A DNA stretch of 64,000 nt from the NCBI GenBank assembly GCA_039621445.1, contig CP154955.1, forward strand, positions 3,144,017 through 3,208,016, written 5' to 3'. Both the position numbers and the translations under genes were made by a program. Source of the stretch: Euglena gracilis (lineage: Eukaryota > Euglenida > Euglenophyceae > Euglenales). Shown piece after piece: positions 13,101-22,481 of the stretch. Each line of letters starts with the position of its first letter. Positions within the stretch are counted from its first letter, which is position 1. The notes under the pieces were generated by a model, which worked only from the letters and a program-made list of their open reading frames with translations, was not told where the DNA came from and ran no database searches.

Positions 13101-16100
13101 GGAGGGGGGTCACTCCACTTTTTAAAAAACCAGTCAGTCACTCATTTTCAAAAAACCAGCCAGTCACTACCCCCCCGGGGGGGGGGGGGTCGGCCACTCA
13201 GAAAAACGGCCACTTTCCAGCAACTTTAGGCCATTTTAGGCCCAAAAAAATTTTCCGGCGCCTTCGGCACCGGGGTCACTCAAACAACTTTTGCCCACTC
13301 CTGGCCGACCCCCCCCCCCAGGGGGGGAGGGAGTCCGGGCCAAAAACCAGTCAGTCACTCTGAAAAAACCAGTCACCCACCCCCCCGGGGGGGGGGGGGG
13401 GGGGGTCGGTCAGTGCTTAAGCAATTGCCTGGACCTGCAAAACCAAACAAACTCGCAGTTAGATGAAGGGTTTCAGCCAGCCAGCAGTTTCCCACTCCGT
13501 CAAACCCACAGAGCAACTTCAATGCCTGTCCAGCCACACAACGTGCCAGCATGGGCCGAACCTTATTTTTTGTCCAAAAATCCCAGTTTTTTCGTGACTT
13601 GGGATCAATCACTTTCAACCCCTCCAGCCTGATTGGAGCTCCACCTGCCACCCAGCTCCAGTTGGGACCTTTGTGGGGTCCTTCCAGCATCCTTCTTCCT
13701 ACCTGCCCCAAATTCCACGAAACTGAGCAGGATCCCCCACACGTACGACAAAAATTCAGGCGTGTGCCCATCATTCCTCCATGCAGCCAGTGGTTTTTTA
13801 GGACCCGGGGGGGGGGGTCCGGAACCACCCCCTGGAGCGGCCCGGGGGGGACTCGGGGGCCTGACCTACTTTGGGGGTCAATTTTGGGGTCCGAAAAAAA
13901 AACCAGGGGGCTTTGTGCCGAAAGCAGAGGAAAACCTGCCTCCAGGGCGACTAAACGGGAAAAAAAAAACTCTGCACACAGCCCACATATGAACACCTCA
14001 GCCGGGTCGTCGTTCATGTAGTTGAGCCCCTTCAGGCTGATGCAGTCGTCCGGGCGGAAGACGTCGTCCACGAACCGCTGCACCTGCTGCATGAGCCGCT
14101 GGGCACGGGACCCCGGCAGGCCGCGACAATGGGTCGGGACTTTCTCTGATACATTCCGGCCAAAAGTTCCGAGAAACAAAATTACCGCCCCAGTTTGACC
14201 ATATTTTTCCGTATTCTTTGCCCAGTGCACTTTCTTACATTTGGATTTCACACAAGTTTCACACACAAAAAGACGGGGTTGTGTAAAATTTGGGATATGT
14301 CGATAAAGACAAAAAAAGACCACCTAACGTTTTATTTGACCATTTTCTGGAATTTTGAGTTGCTTTTGGCAAAATCAAAATTTTCCCATTTTCCGCAATA
14401 TTTCTCCCCGTAATTTTTGTTTCCCGTAGTTTTTTCCCGCACTGCAATTTTGCAACTGTGGTGAAACTGTGAGGGTCCGGATAATCCCTCGCACCGGCCG
14501 ACGGAGCGAGCTCCAAATGATTGTGCAACCCTGCCGCCCACTTCAAAAAACAACCAACTCCATTCTCTCTGGAATAAAGCACAATTGGTCGGAATTTTGA
14601 CTTGCGCAACTTCCCAGATACCTTTTGAGTCAGTTCACAGACCTGGGAGCGTTTAGTGGACAGAAACGGCCTCAGATTCTCTGGAAGTGTGAAACGCTGA
14701 AGCTCAGGGTTCGATATAAGGCCAGGGGGTGTGGTGCCCGTCATGAAGGGGGGGCATTCCCCCTCTTGTACATGCACAGTTTGGATGGCTGATTTTTTTT
14801 GGACCGGCGCAAAGCGCCGGGCCGAATATTTTTGCCCAAAATAATGGGCTCAAAATGCCATTTTGGGCACTTTTTGGCAAAAAAAATTGACAAAAAAATG
14901 CCAAAATTGTTGGGCGCAAAGCGTACAGCAGGAAAAATTTGACCTTTTTGGGTCCCCTGGTGGTCCAGACCTGCAGGTGAAAGACAACAAAATTGACCAG
15001 AAAAAAAACTGCAAAATTGCCCTCACCCTTCACCATGCTGGCCCAAATCCGAAAACGTCTTGGCGGGGAAACCGCAACATCAGGCATCCGTCATGCGCAG
15101 TCTGTGCAGGTCCTCCGGGGCATACAGGCGCAGCATCAGAATGGTGAGGTGAGCCTGTGAGGAGGGAGCACAACACACAAGTGCCAGTGAGGAACAGATG
15201 CCACATGGCTGAAGATCGCCTGTAGGTGTCCTGGCATCATGTTCTCGTCTCGGGGCATACATATCACTGCCTGGAAAATTTAGCGATGAAATATTTCGCA
15301 AAAAAAATGCAAATACAATTACAATTACAATAATTACAATGCCTAAGTTTGGAGCTGAAATACACCACACAAACAAACAAAACGAGAGAGGTTTTGGTCA
15401 ATTCCTGTCCGGCCCTTCTCCCACCACCGCAAACACGCTTTGAGGCAAACAGGGGGATCAAGTGGGGAGGGACCTGGGCTGGGGTCTGGAAGATGGAGGG
15501 CTCAACCCCCTTCACCTTCCCACTGAACTTCCGGGTAAGCGTCCATGCCAGGCGTATTTGCAATGGCCCCAGAGGGGTCTCTTTTCCACAGGGTGCCCAC
15601 CCGCAGCTGGCGCCTGGGGGGGGGGGGTCCAGATGGGTCCAACAGACACAAACTTCGAATGGCCATTTGGGGCACCCTGAAAGACTGGCCATTGCGTGGA
15701 GAAAACTTTGGATCCGGCCCATCTTGGCATCTGTAATTGGGGGTCAAATTCTTGTCCGTAGTTAACAGTATTTATCCGTAGTTATCTGTAGTTGCAAAAA
15801 TGCCTAAATTGACTGGGTCAACGATCCAAAAAATTGAAATATAACAAGAGAAGACAGATTGAGTGAGTGTAATAAAACCTCTGAAACGTCCAAACACCAT
15901 CAAAAAGAATATGGCGTGCATGCAATACACATAATGTACACTGGTGTGTGATTCTCCTCCCCAAAAGTCCTTGTTAGCCATGCTAGACCTCCCATCCGTA
16001 GTTATCCGTACTTGGGAGTCAGGCTTATCCGTAGTCATCCGAAGTTATCCGTGTTTGATTTCGGATAATCCTGTTTCAGGATAAGCCCAAATCCCTGGTC

Positions 16101-19100
16101 ACACCCCCGAGGGCCCAAAAGTGAAATCCAAAAAAGTGTGCACCCCCAAAAAAGCCACTTTGCACTGAACCGATTCCGGGTAGTGCCCAAATAAGTGCCA
16201 CACCCCCCAAGGTTCCAAAACTACGGTCCAATAAAGTGCACACCCCGTGCACTTAAATGGTTTTTACCACCCGGCTCAAAACCTACTTCCTCCCCCACCA
16301 GTTGCCCATGGCTTTCACTCCCCCCTTGGAGGGGTTTCCTTCAAAGTCAGCCTGGTCTCCACCAGCTTGGCGATGTCCTCCACGGCGGCAGTCAGCGGGA
16401 TGGAGACAAAGTGGGTGTAGTCCAGCAGATATATATATATCCGGTGGTTAATATATAATATATATATATATTTATAATATATATTATATATTATATATAT
16501 ATGAAAAAAACCTCAAAAAATCAGCCCATGAGCAAGATATGATCAGGGCTGTTTCTCGTCCCGCACCACTTAAAAACATTCCATTTGAACATTTCAGGGT
16601 TTTCCAGTAAACACCCATGGCAATTTCCCGAATGGAAATGCTCATTTGGGGATTTTGGTGAATGCCAGAAATCCGCCAGAAAACTCTCAAAACTCTTTGA
16701 AAGCAGCGTGTTTCGACCTGCGATGAAAAATTGGTCGTTTGTGCAGGAACTTTTCCGCCGCACCCTGCCCTGCTGGAGCAGCCACTGTTGTTTCAGCCAA
16801 CTTCCTCTGGGTGGTCCGGCAGCCATAACTTGCTACCCCCCCCAAATAAAAATCCCCCGGCTTTATATCTGGGCAGGATTTTTTTTTAAGGCCCTCAGGG
16901 GATTAAACTTTTTTTGGATGTGCAGTCCAGTTTATGCCAAATTTTTGTTGTGCACCTCCAATTCCCCCCAAAAAATGTTCAATTTGATCAAAAATGGAGC
17001 ATTTTTGGGAAAAAAATGTTGTATCCACCCAAAAAAAATGGGTGGATGAATTTTCTGCTTTTTCCTGTATGGCACCATGGTCTGGCTCCATATCAGGGGA
17101 GGCTGTACATTTGGGTAGCAAAACCAAACCCCCTGGGGAGTTTAATATTTGGGGTTAATGCCCCGAAACGTTTTTTGGTGTCTGGGGTGGGGGGGGTCCC
17201 AAAATGCTGCACCGGAAATGGTTGGAGGAATAAAGCCACCCACTCGAAGCGTGGGGCGGGTACTGTGGAACCAATTTCAAATCGCTGATCCCCCGGCTTT
17301 ACAAAACCCCTGTTTTTGTTTTGTTTTGATTTTTGTTATGGGGGGATACCACAGTCCGAAATATTGTATAACGGTATTCAAACAGAGCAAAGTGACAATG
17401 GTTTGGTTGTAGTCCCAGTTCGTGGCACAAGGTGGAATAGCCTTCCTTCCTATCACATCAAACGGCGGAACGTGGGGAATTGAATACTCTCACGAACCCA
17501 CAAGAATAGATTCAGAAAAGTTCTCTGTGAATTTCCCTCTCTGGCACACACGCAAAAAAGCTCCCCCCTGGTCCACCTCGGAGGGCCCCCCAGGGGGCAC
17601 TTGGCCTTCACAATGTCGATGCGCTGCTTGGCGGCGGCGCAGACGGCGCGGGTCAGCCCCCGGATGACGATGTACTGGTTGTGGGCATGGATTCATTCAC
17701 GACCCCCTCCCCCGTCTTTTCAAAAAAAACCATCATTTTGATAAAACCACAAATTGTAAATTATAAAACCATATTTTCTTGATTTCCAAAGAAACAAATA
17801 TGTTTTCAATTTCTTTTGAAAATGGAGCAAACCGGGGTATTTTTTTTGTTTTGGCGTTTTTCAGGAAAAAATCGCCAACGCTGCACCCCCATCGATGGCC
17901 AAGGGTCATTGTCAGATGTGTGGCACTCATCCCTGGGGCAGGGGGGGGTCAGCCCACCCACTCACCCAGCCCAAAACTACCTGAAATCAGCCAATAACCC
18001 TGAGAAACGTTCTGGCCAACCCAGCCTCCAGCATACCGGGCTGGCCCACGATGCACCCCCAGGGAGGGGGTCCAACCCAAACCCACCCACCTACTCTGGA
18101 AAGCCCACTGACCTATCCCCCAGGCCGTGTCATGCAAAGATTAAAATGAATGCATGGCCCGGGTCATTGGGCTTCGGGACCTTGATGGATGCCCCGGTGT
18201 CCTTCTCGATGGAGTCCCGCGTGCCGCCCTTGGAGCCTGCGGCATTGAGAGGATTCCCAAAACAACCCCCCCCCTTAGTTGCACTAAGGCTTCTTGTCTG
18301 TTTATGGCCGGCGCTAACTTCGCTTCTGGCCCAGTTTGCTGTGTGGTGAGTGGCCAAAGCACCCCCCCCTGCCCGAACGTGGACAAGCCGGGGAATTTGA
18401 GCAGCTCCCTGGACATCACCCCTCTTTTCCTAATGCTGTAGGAGAGGCACCCAGAGCACAAAAAAAGAGGGGCTTTAAAAAGAGGGACGTCTGAGCCTAC
18501 CGGGTAAGTGCGGTGGGGACAGGGGTTTTTTTTAAAGACTGGGGGGAGAAGGGGTCCCCCCTGGGGGGGGAGGGGTCCCGGACCCACTCAAAAATCGCGA
18601 AAAATTCCAAAAATAGCACCTTTCAAAAAAATTGAAATTGAAAAAAATTGAAGAAAAAAATCGAAAAGTACATCCCACTCTTTCCTGGGGGGACCCCCCC
18701 CCAGGGGGGGCTTGGCCGGACCCACCCACCCTACCACCCCCTCCCCCCCGGGGGTCCACGACCAAAAAAAAAAAACCCTGGGTGGGAGGAAGAAAGCAGA
18801 TGAATGCATCTGGAAAATACATCTGGAAAATACTAAGCATAATGGGGTAAGAGTTTCACGCAAACCTTGACTGCACCTCCCCCCGGAAATTGTTTCCTGA
18901 CAATTCAGCGAGTGCACAGGTGGGAGACAGGTCCCCAGGACGGGGTAGCGGCCTGGCCGTGGGGGGGGGGTTCTGGGGGGGTACGTACCTGGTACAAGTC
19001 GCGTACCTGGTACAAGCAGGTACGTGACAGGTACTGGGGGGGGGGTACGTACCAGGTACGACCCCCCCACACACCGGCACCGACAAGGCCTATGTCTAAA

Positions 19101-20569
19101 CAGGTACGTACCCCCCAGGACCTGTGTGTACAAGCAGGTACGCGATAGGTACTGGGGGGAACGTACCAGGTACGTACCCCCCAGTACCTATTGTGTACCT
19201 GTACAGATGCAAGCAGGTACACAACAAAAGGACTTGGTAACACAAGGGATTTTGCTATTTTGGCCCCCCCCCCAAAAGTTGAGCAACAAAAGGGATTTGC
19301 CCCCCAAAATGACTTGGAAACACAAGGGATTTTGTTATTTTGGGGCCCCCCAACAATTCAGCAACAAAAGGGATTTGCCCCCCAAAAGGACTTGAAAACA
19401 CAAGAAATTTGTTATTTTGGGGTCCTCCAAAAGTTGAGCAACAAAAAAGATTTGCCCCCCCCCCCCCAAAAGGACTTGGTAACACAATGGATTTTGTTAT
19501 TTTGGGGCTCCCCAAAGGTTGAGCAACAAAAGGGATTTGCCCCCCAAAATAACTTGGAAACGCAAGGGATTTTGTAATTTTGGGGCTCCCAACAATTGAG
19601 CAACAAAAGGGGTTTGCTCCCCAAAATGACTTGGAAACACAAGGGATTTGCCCCCCCCCAAATGACTTGGAAACAAAAGGGAATTTGTTGTTTTGGGGCC
19701 TTCCAACAATTGAGCAACAAAAGGGATTTGCCCCTCAAAAGGACTTGGAAACACAAGGGATTTTGTTATTCTTTCAGACAAAGGCCTTGTCGGCGTCAGT
19801 GCTGTGGTACCCCACACACTGCATGTGCCCCTAGGACCTTTGTGTACCCCCCAGGACGTGCGTGTACCTGTATAGGTACAACAGGTACTGGGGGGGGGGG
19901 TACGTACCTATTTAGACATAGGCCTTGTCGGCGCCGGTGTGTCCCAACAGGTGGTGGGGGGTACGTACCCCCCAAGAACCCCCCCAGGCCGAGACCGAGA
20001 CCCCCCATGCCGACAGGTCAACAAGCATGGAACCAGAGGACAGTTTAAGGGGCGGTCTTTATTGGGAAAAAAGAGGGAAAATCCTTTCCCTCATGTGCCA
20101 CCCTCCTCCTTTTTGAAAAAAAGTGAATATGCTCAAAATTGTTTGGACAGGTCAGCAGGTGCAATTGTTGCAATGAGGATAGTTTCACACGGAGCCAGGG
20201 GGGTCACACAACAACAGTGGGCGGGAAGTGTGGATACAAATTCCTAATCCTAACGCTATGCCCAACAATAGCCACATTGAAGTCCTTCTTCAGCACTCCC
20301 TTGTGCCATAAATATATGAGTCTGACCTCAACCCAACCCAACATCAACCCCAAATCCCACCCCTAAAAGAGGGCAACATTGGCTTTGGCTGAAGCTAGCC
20401 TGGCAGGCAATGGGGGTCGTCCAAACACACCAATGATGAAGCGGAAGAAGTGGGGCCCAACGTCGGGGAGGGGCAGGGCCCAGTGGCCGGTCTCCGGGTC
20501 CTTGTGGAACTCCAGCTCCTCGTCCTCCAGGTCGTACAGCCCCTCCTCCTCGTCGAACCGCTTGTGCAT
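3980..20569 (-). CDS. ASCC1: ASCC1-like protein (KH plus AKAP7/2H phosphoesterase-like domains), 11 exons inferred
   Basis: In animals ASCC1 is a subunit of the ASC-1 complex, which acts with ALKBH3 and ASCC3 in alkylation repair and transcription coactivation; a conserved role here is inference. Exons in order: an acidic N-terminus and the start of a KH domain ending FFRFIIG; the KH GxxG loop (GSKGGTRDSIEKDTG); the KH end (YIVIRGLTRAVCAAAKQRID); then a 2H-type domain carrying THFVSIPL, SIFQTPAQ|AHLTILMLRLY, GLNYMNDDPAE|VHVLYLQVG and KLHATLMNSKW, then FDIRPIMAEF and GYW. These match the ASCC1/AKAP7 order, and the second histidine motif H-x-T (HAT) is intact; in the first (HLTI) the H-x-T is also present. 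Introns are 0.3-5.5 kb and packed with repeats. Phases agree across the joins I could test. The first ATG is at 20569, with an in-frame stop just upstream. The exon 4 acceptor, the exon 9 donor and the exon 11 start are uncertain. Confidence 0.85.
5064..5152 (-). CDS. ASCC1: ASCC1-like exon 10
   Basis: The exon begins AG|GG after CCCCGG and carries VERVPFDIRPIMAEFEAVD. The FDxRxI motif is the conserved F-D-A/G-R-x-I-L segment of ASCC1/AKAP7 proteins. The end is set at a GT (GTCGGC); a GC four bases on is an alternative. The long repeat-laden intron to exon 9 spans 5153-10661. Confidence 0.7.
7580..7842. mobile_element. hAT-like MITE (263 bp), copy 1
   Basis: The termini are CAGGGGTTTTTTTAAG and its near inverse TAAAAAAACCCCTG. 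A perfect 8-bp duplication, GAGGGAAA, flanks both ends (7572-7579 and 7843-7850). The interior carries runs of G and C and a small GGCGCC stem near 7724. An 8-bp duplication with CAGG termini is typical of hAT superfamily elements. No coding capacity is visible. It is nested inside the composite repeat at 6686-10284. Confidence 0.85.
9208..9660. repeat. long fold-back (about 450 bp) with GCGCAAT palindromes
   Basis: The arms 9297-9410 and 9464-9565 are inverted copies (GGGAGTCCCTCTGATATG, GGCCAGTGTGCGGGCTTG and GAGGAAATACATTGCGCC against their complements). Outer arms of TTGCGCTTGAGCGCAATAG type extend the symmetry to 9208-9660. Small palindromes ATTGCGC..GCGCAAT occur at the arm ends and centre. 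It could form a cruciform or a long RNA hairpin if transcribed in the ASCC1-like intron. Confidence 0.85.
10662..10757 (-). CDS. ASCC1: ASCC1-like exon 9
   Basis: After CCCCTCCAG|GG the exon reads GLATANEIEHNEKLHATLMN and on to SKWRAAPEAPAPG. KLHATLMN corresponds to the second H-x-T motif region of the 2H-like fold in ASCC1 (KLHATVMN in human). The phase fits exon 8, where a split glycine codon joins. No GT lies at the position required by exon 10; a GC after CCG G fits the frame. Confidence 0.85.
10931..11340. repeat. AAATATGAACCCCC / GGGGGTTTATATTTGG inverted repeat cluster
   Basis: Several copies of CCAAATATGAACCCCCC and CCCGAATATGAACCCCC (10968-11030), CCCAAATATAAACCCCC (11260) and the inverse GGGGGTTTATATTTGGGG (11313) make an interrupted palindromic cluster within intron 8. 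Related fragments recur near 16837-16890 and 17128-17160. Confidence 0.6.
11999..12092 (-). CDS. ASCC1: ASCC1-like exon 8
   Basis: It starts CACAG|GTACACGTG and ends GCCG|GTGTGCG. The reading VHVLYLQVGKNGLEEKILRL then VEHVSQLFIQAG aligns with the human VDVLYAKV...LVDRVLERFQASG segment. Both splice sites are canonical, and the phases match exons 7 and 9. Confidence 0.9.
13069..13431. mobile_element. CATACC-family element (degenerate), copy 1
   Basis: The left end CATACAATTGCTTACCGACC and right end GGTCGGTCAGTGCTTAAGCAATTG are inverted relative to each other. Between them lie CCAGTCAGTCACTC repeats, G/C homopolymers and a GGCGCCTTCGGC stem (about 13256). The flanking bases GACGGGGA and GACCTGCA match only 5 of 8, so the target duplication is weak. 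Confidence 0.5.
13997..14098 (-). CDS. ASCC1: ASCC1-like exon 7
   Basis: The 34-codon exon starts CCCAG|CGG and ends GCTGAG|GTGTTC. It contains LKGLNYMNDDPAE. The MNDDP motif is a hallmark of ASCC1 (GIEYMNDDPG in human). It joins exon 8 in phase 0, giving DDPAE-VHVLY. Confidence 0.92.
14099..15085. other. intron 6 of the ASCC1-like gene
   Basis: An AT-richer 1 kb intron. It holds a 172-codon open frame on the minus strand (14259-14777) with no recognisable domain, and a GGCGCAAAGCGCC stem near 14805. Confidence 0.5.
15086..15154 (-). CDS. ASCC1: ASCC1-like exon 6
   Basis: TCACAG|GCTCACCTCACC opens a 23-codon exon reading AHLTILMLRLYAPEDLHRL. This is the first H-x-T motif strand of the AKAP7-like domain (LHLTIGML in human). 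In-frame reading hits TGA four bases past the inferred border, and no GT lies before it. GAT|GCCTGA gives a GC donor in the correct phase for exon 7. Confidence 0.88.
15474..15527 (-). CDS. ASCC1: ASCC1-like exon 5 (18 codons)
   Basis: This is a 54-base micro-exon, CGGAAG|TTC...CCCAG|GTCCCT. It encodes FSGKVKGVEPSIFQTPAQ. The SIFQTP motif matches SSIFQNP of ASCC1 and joins directly to AHLTI of exon 6. It is too short to be found by ORF length and was located by family motif. Confidence 0.85.
15742..16076. repeat. dispersed TTATCCGTAGT repeats
   Basis: TCCGTAGTTA, TTATCCGTAGTTATC, ATCCGTAGTTATCCGTA and TTATCCGTAGTCATCC occur at both ends of this stretch (15750-15795 and 15990-16060), with unique sequence between. 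It may be a small element with repeated termini inside intron 4. Confidence 0.5.
16339..16428 (-). CDS. ASCC1: ASCC1-like exon 4 (acceptor unresolved)
   Basis: The reading LLDYTHFVSIPLTAAVEDIA then KLVETRLTLK carries the Y/F-THF-x-S-x-P-L signature of the domain start. Immediately upstream (coding sense) is an (AT)n tract, and no AG exists for about 80 bases, so the acceptor cannot be placed. At the 3' side only AAG|GAAACC (a GA donor) is in phase with exon 5. Confidence 0.85.
16429..16502. repeat. (TA)n microsatellite abutting exon 4
   Basis: Seventy-odd bases of imperfect TA repeats, interrupted by CCGGTGGTTA. It adjoins the coding sequence of exon 4 where a splice acceptor is expected. 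Confidence 0.95.
17606..17674 (-). CDS. ASCC1: ASCC1-like exon 3
   Basis: AACCAG|TACATCGTC starts YIVIRGLTRAVCAAAKQRID, which is the last beta strand and helix of the KH domain (EIVITGQHRNGVISARTRID in human). The end is placed at AAG|GCC. A GT six bases earlier (ATT|GTGAAG) is an alternative donor in the same phase. Confidence 0.85.
18154..18236 (-). CDS. ASCC1: ASCC1-like exon 2 (KH GxxG loop)
   Basis: GCCGCAG|GC opens GSKGGTRDSIEKDTGASIKV followed by PKPNDPGH. The GSKG loop is the RNA-contacting GxxG of KH domains, and SIKVPKP parallels SISIPKP. The first glycine codon is split with exon 1. The position required by exon 3 has CAT|GCATTC, that is GC instead of GT. Confidence 0.9.
18520..18780. 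mobile_element. hAT-like MITE (261 bp), copy 2
   Basis: Starts CAGGGGTTTTTTTTAAAGAC and ends ACCAAAAAAAAAAAACCCTG. Flanks GGTGGGGA and GGTGGGAG match 6 of 8. The interior parallels copy 1 (CCCCGGGGGTCCACGAC near the right end). Confidence 0.75.
18960..19985. repeat. GTAC-rich inverted structure enclosing a 78-bp tandem array
   Basis: Two clusters of GGTACGTACC-type palindromes (18979-19220 and 19850-19975) flank a tandem array. The right cluster contains TTTAGACATAGGCCTTGTC, the complement of GACAAGGCCTATGTCTAAA in the left cluster (19081-19099), so the flanks are inverted. Runs of eight to ten G or C separate the GTAC palindromes. Confidence 0.8.
19225..19775. repeat. 78-bp tandem repeat, about 8 units
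   Basis: The unit contains GGACTTGGAAACACAAGGGA, TTTTGTTATTTTGGGGC, CAACAATTGAGCAACAAAAGG and GATTTGCCCCCCAAAA. ACTTGG-type anchors fall at 19232, 19312, 19390, 19474, 19552, 19629, 19664 and 19743, mostly 77-84 apart with one shortened unit. Diverged single units occur at 41300-41470. Confidence 0.9.
20431..20569 (-). CDS. ASCC1: ASCC1-like exon 1 (acidic N-terminus and KH start)
   Basis: 46 codons from ATG at 20569 to FFRFII, ending in the first base of a glycine codon before a GTGTGT donor. The N-terminus is acidic (KRFDEEEGLYDLEDEELEF), as in other ASCC1 proteins. WALPLPDVGPHFFRFIIG is the first strand and helix of the KH domain. An in-frame TAA lies eight codons upstream of the ATG, unless an upstream AG (GGATAAG|CGG) is used to enter the frame. 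Confidence 0.88.
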
Positions 20570-20637
20570 CCCGGGCAGTCGAACCGCTTATCCCGGGCAA
20601 GTCTCCTCCATTACAGTGACACTATCATTTATATTAT

Positions 20638-20639
20638 TA

Positions 20640-20680
<41 letters not shown>
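20638..20680. repeat. (TAT)n trinucleotide microsatellite
   Basis: About 14 ATT/TAT triplets just upstream (coding sense) of the ASCC1-like start. Within a 5' UTR or intron. Confidence 0.95.
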
Positions 20681-20681
<1 letters not shown>

Positions 20682-20891
20682 ATTGCCGTTAACATCAATA
20701 TGGGTATTCTCCTGACAATCGATTAGGAGGGAAAAGTTCTCAGTTCCCAGTTTCCTGGACATGAAAACTATTTAAAATTATTTAAAGCATCCGCAAAGGC
20801 ATCTGCAAAACAATGGCTGGCCAGGGCATGGATGAGAACCATTTTTCCTTGTGGAAGGAAAAATTTGCGCTGCGGGAATCCGCGCAACAAC

Positions 20892-21005
20892 CGTGTGAGA
20901 CTGGAGGAGCAGCCTGGGGTCCGCCTGCCCGGCGTACACACGGTAGCATGTGAAATCTTCCAGGATGACATGGTTGAAGTCGCTGTCGTAGCACCGGGTG
21001 GGCAC
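20892..21005 (-). CDS. putative exon, unknown gene Y (or upstream part of ASCC1 unit)
   Basis: TTTTCAG|GTG opens 38 codons reading VPTRCYDSDFNHVILEDFTC then YRVYAGQADPRLLLQSHT, ending before GTTGTT. It is in phase 0 with the exon at 21871-22017. The composition is clearly protein-like. I do not recognise the family. A direct junction to the ASCC1-like first exon is not in phase with the visible sites, so I keep it separate. Confidence 0.5.
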
Positions 21006-21870
21006 CTGAAAATGAGCACAAAGACTGTTTGTGGCCAGGCTTTTGCTTAAGAATCTGGGGGGGGTCCATTAGCAAACCACTTTACCAGGTCTGGATGATT
21101 TTACTGGAAAAAGTTGTCTGGCCAGAATTCTACACGTGGTTTTAAATGATTTGCGTGATTTGCGTGATTTTCGGAAAATTTGTTTTGTGTGGTCATCCAC
21201 GTTGTCCACGTTGTCAAACCTTCTTCAAGCCATTTAACTGCTTCCTATGTTGTGGGTGGCTGAGACCAAAGCCCAATCCCACGTTCTGCATTGTTTTGCT
21301 GAACACCACAACCAGAAAAATATAAAACAAGTTTTGAGAGTGAGAAATTTTTGAGGGAAGAAAAAAGTCAATCAGGAAAATGTGATCATTTTGCAAATTT
21401 TCAATTGTGGCATTTTTCGTGATTGGCATGAATTTGTTGTGAATTTTGGGAAAGAATCTTTGTTTTTATGTGCTGCTTTTATATCGAGATTTTGTGGCTT
21501 AAATTAACCGTGCACATTGTTTCAAAAAATGAAATCCGAATGGAGATTTAGACTCCCCATGCATCTGTCTCCTTGAAAATGGAGGGGGTGCTTTGGGAGC
21601 AGGGTGTGATTTTTGTGCACAATTTTTCAGGACATTGCAGAGAAAATGCAGGGGATGTTTGGGGGAAGGCACCAAACACCTTGCGGAGCACCGATGAGCA
21701 CACCCTCTCCTACCAAGGAAGCTGAAGGCAGATGCCTCATCGTTTCGGTGTGTATTTTCCTCACGCAACTTCCGCCACCAACCTTGCCCCCTGTCGCTGC
21801 CCAGCAGTCCACCTTCAAACGGTGCATCAAACACCAGGTCGCGAAAACAACGGGCAGGGCCCGCGCACAC

Positions 21871-22017
21871 CTCCGCGATGCTGTCGGAGATGGCCTCCCG
21901 CTGCTCCGCCCGGCGGCGCAGATGGTCCTGCCACTTGCGGTCCTCCTCGGGGCCGGGGCCGCCCTTCACCTGGGCGTCCTGGCCATAGGCCACCCCCCCC
22001 CCCAGGGAACAGTCGGC
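21871..22017 (-). CDS. putative exon, unknown gene Y
   Basis: TTTCTTTCAG|GCC opens and GCGGAG|GTGTGC closes a 49-codon exon with two good splice sites. The translation includes GGPGPEEDRKWQDHLRRRAE and QREAISDSIAE, a charged, probably helical segment. It is phase 0 at both ends, and joining to 20892-21005 gives an uninterrupted reading. A truncated copy lies at 27101-27197. Confidence 0.6.
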
Positions 22018-22481
22018 CTGAAAGAAAAGCTTTTCCGTGCAAAGTGGTAACAGGTGGACTCGGTCACTCCCAGGGCTGTACGGGTGGGCTTGGCAGGGGG
22101 GGGTCGACCCCCATCGACCCCCCCCCACCACCCATCAGGTTTCAGGGATTCCTGTGCAGTTCCCCCAAAACCAGCCAGGAGTGGGTACCCCCCGCGCAAC
22201 CTGTCGTGCCGAGCTGGCAGAACCCGTCAGGGTCAGGGTCCTATTTCCGGGAAGCTTTCAGGGTCCACAATGGTGGCCACCCTGTGAGGTGACGGCGGCG
22301 AAAAGCAAAATTGGTTCCCCTGGGTTCCCAACTTAAAAAAAAATACAGTTTCCAAAAACCAGCCACCCACTTCCCACCTCCAGGGGGGGGGGGTCGGTCA
22401 CTCTGGCCACCAGGCAAAATGGCTCAAATAAAATCAACCATTTTTGGCCAAAACCCCAAGAGAATTCCGGCCAGGTGCCAC

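Noticed and set aside
14259-14777. 172-codon minus-strand frame in intron 6 of the ASCC1-like gene
   Set aside because: Reads somewhat protein-like but lies between two exons that join in phase, and has no homology that I recognise.
16585-17049. 154-codon plus-strand frame antisense to the ASCC1-like gene
   Set aside because: Second half is translated low-complexity repeat; no splice or family support.
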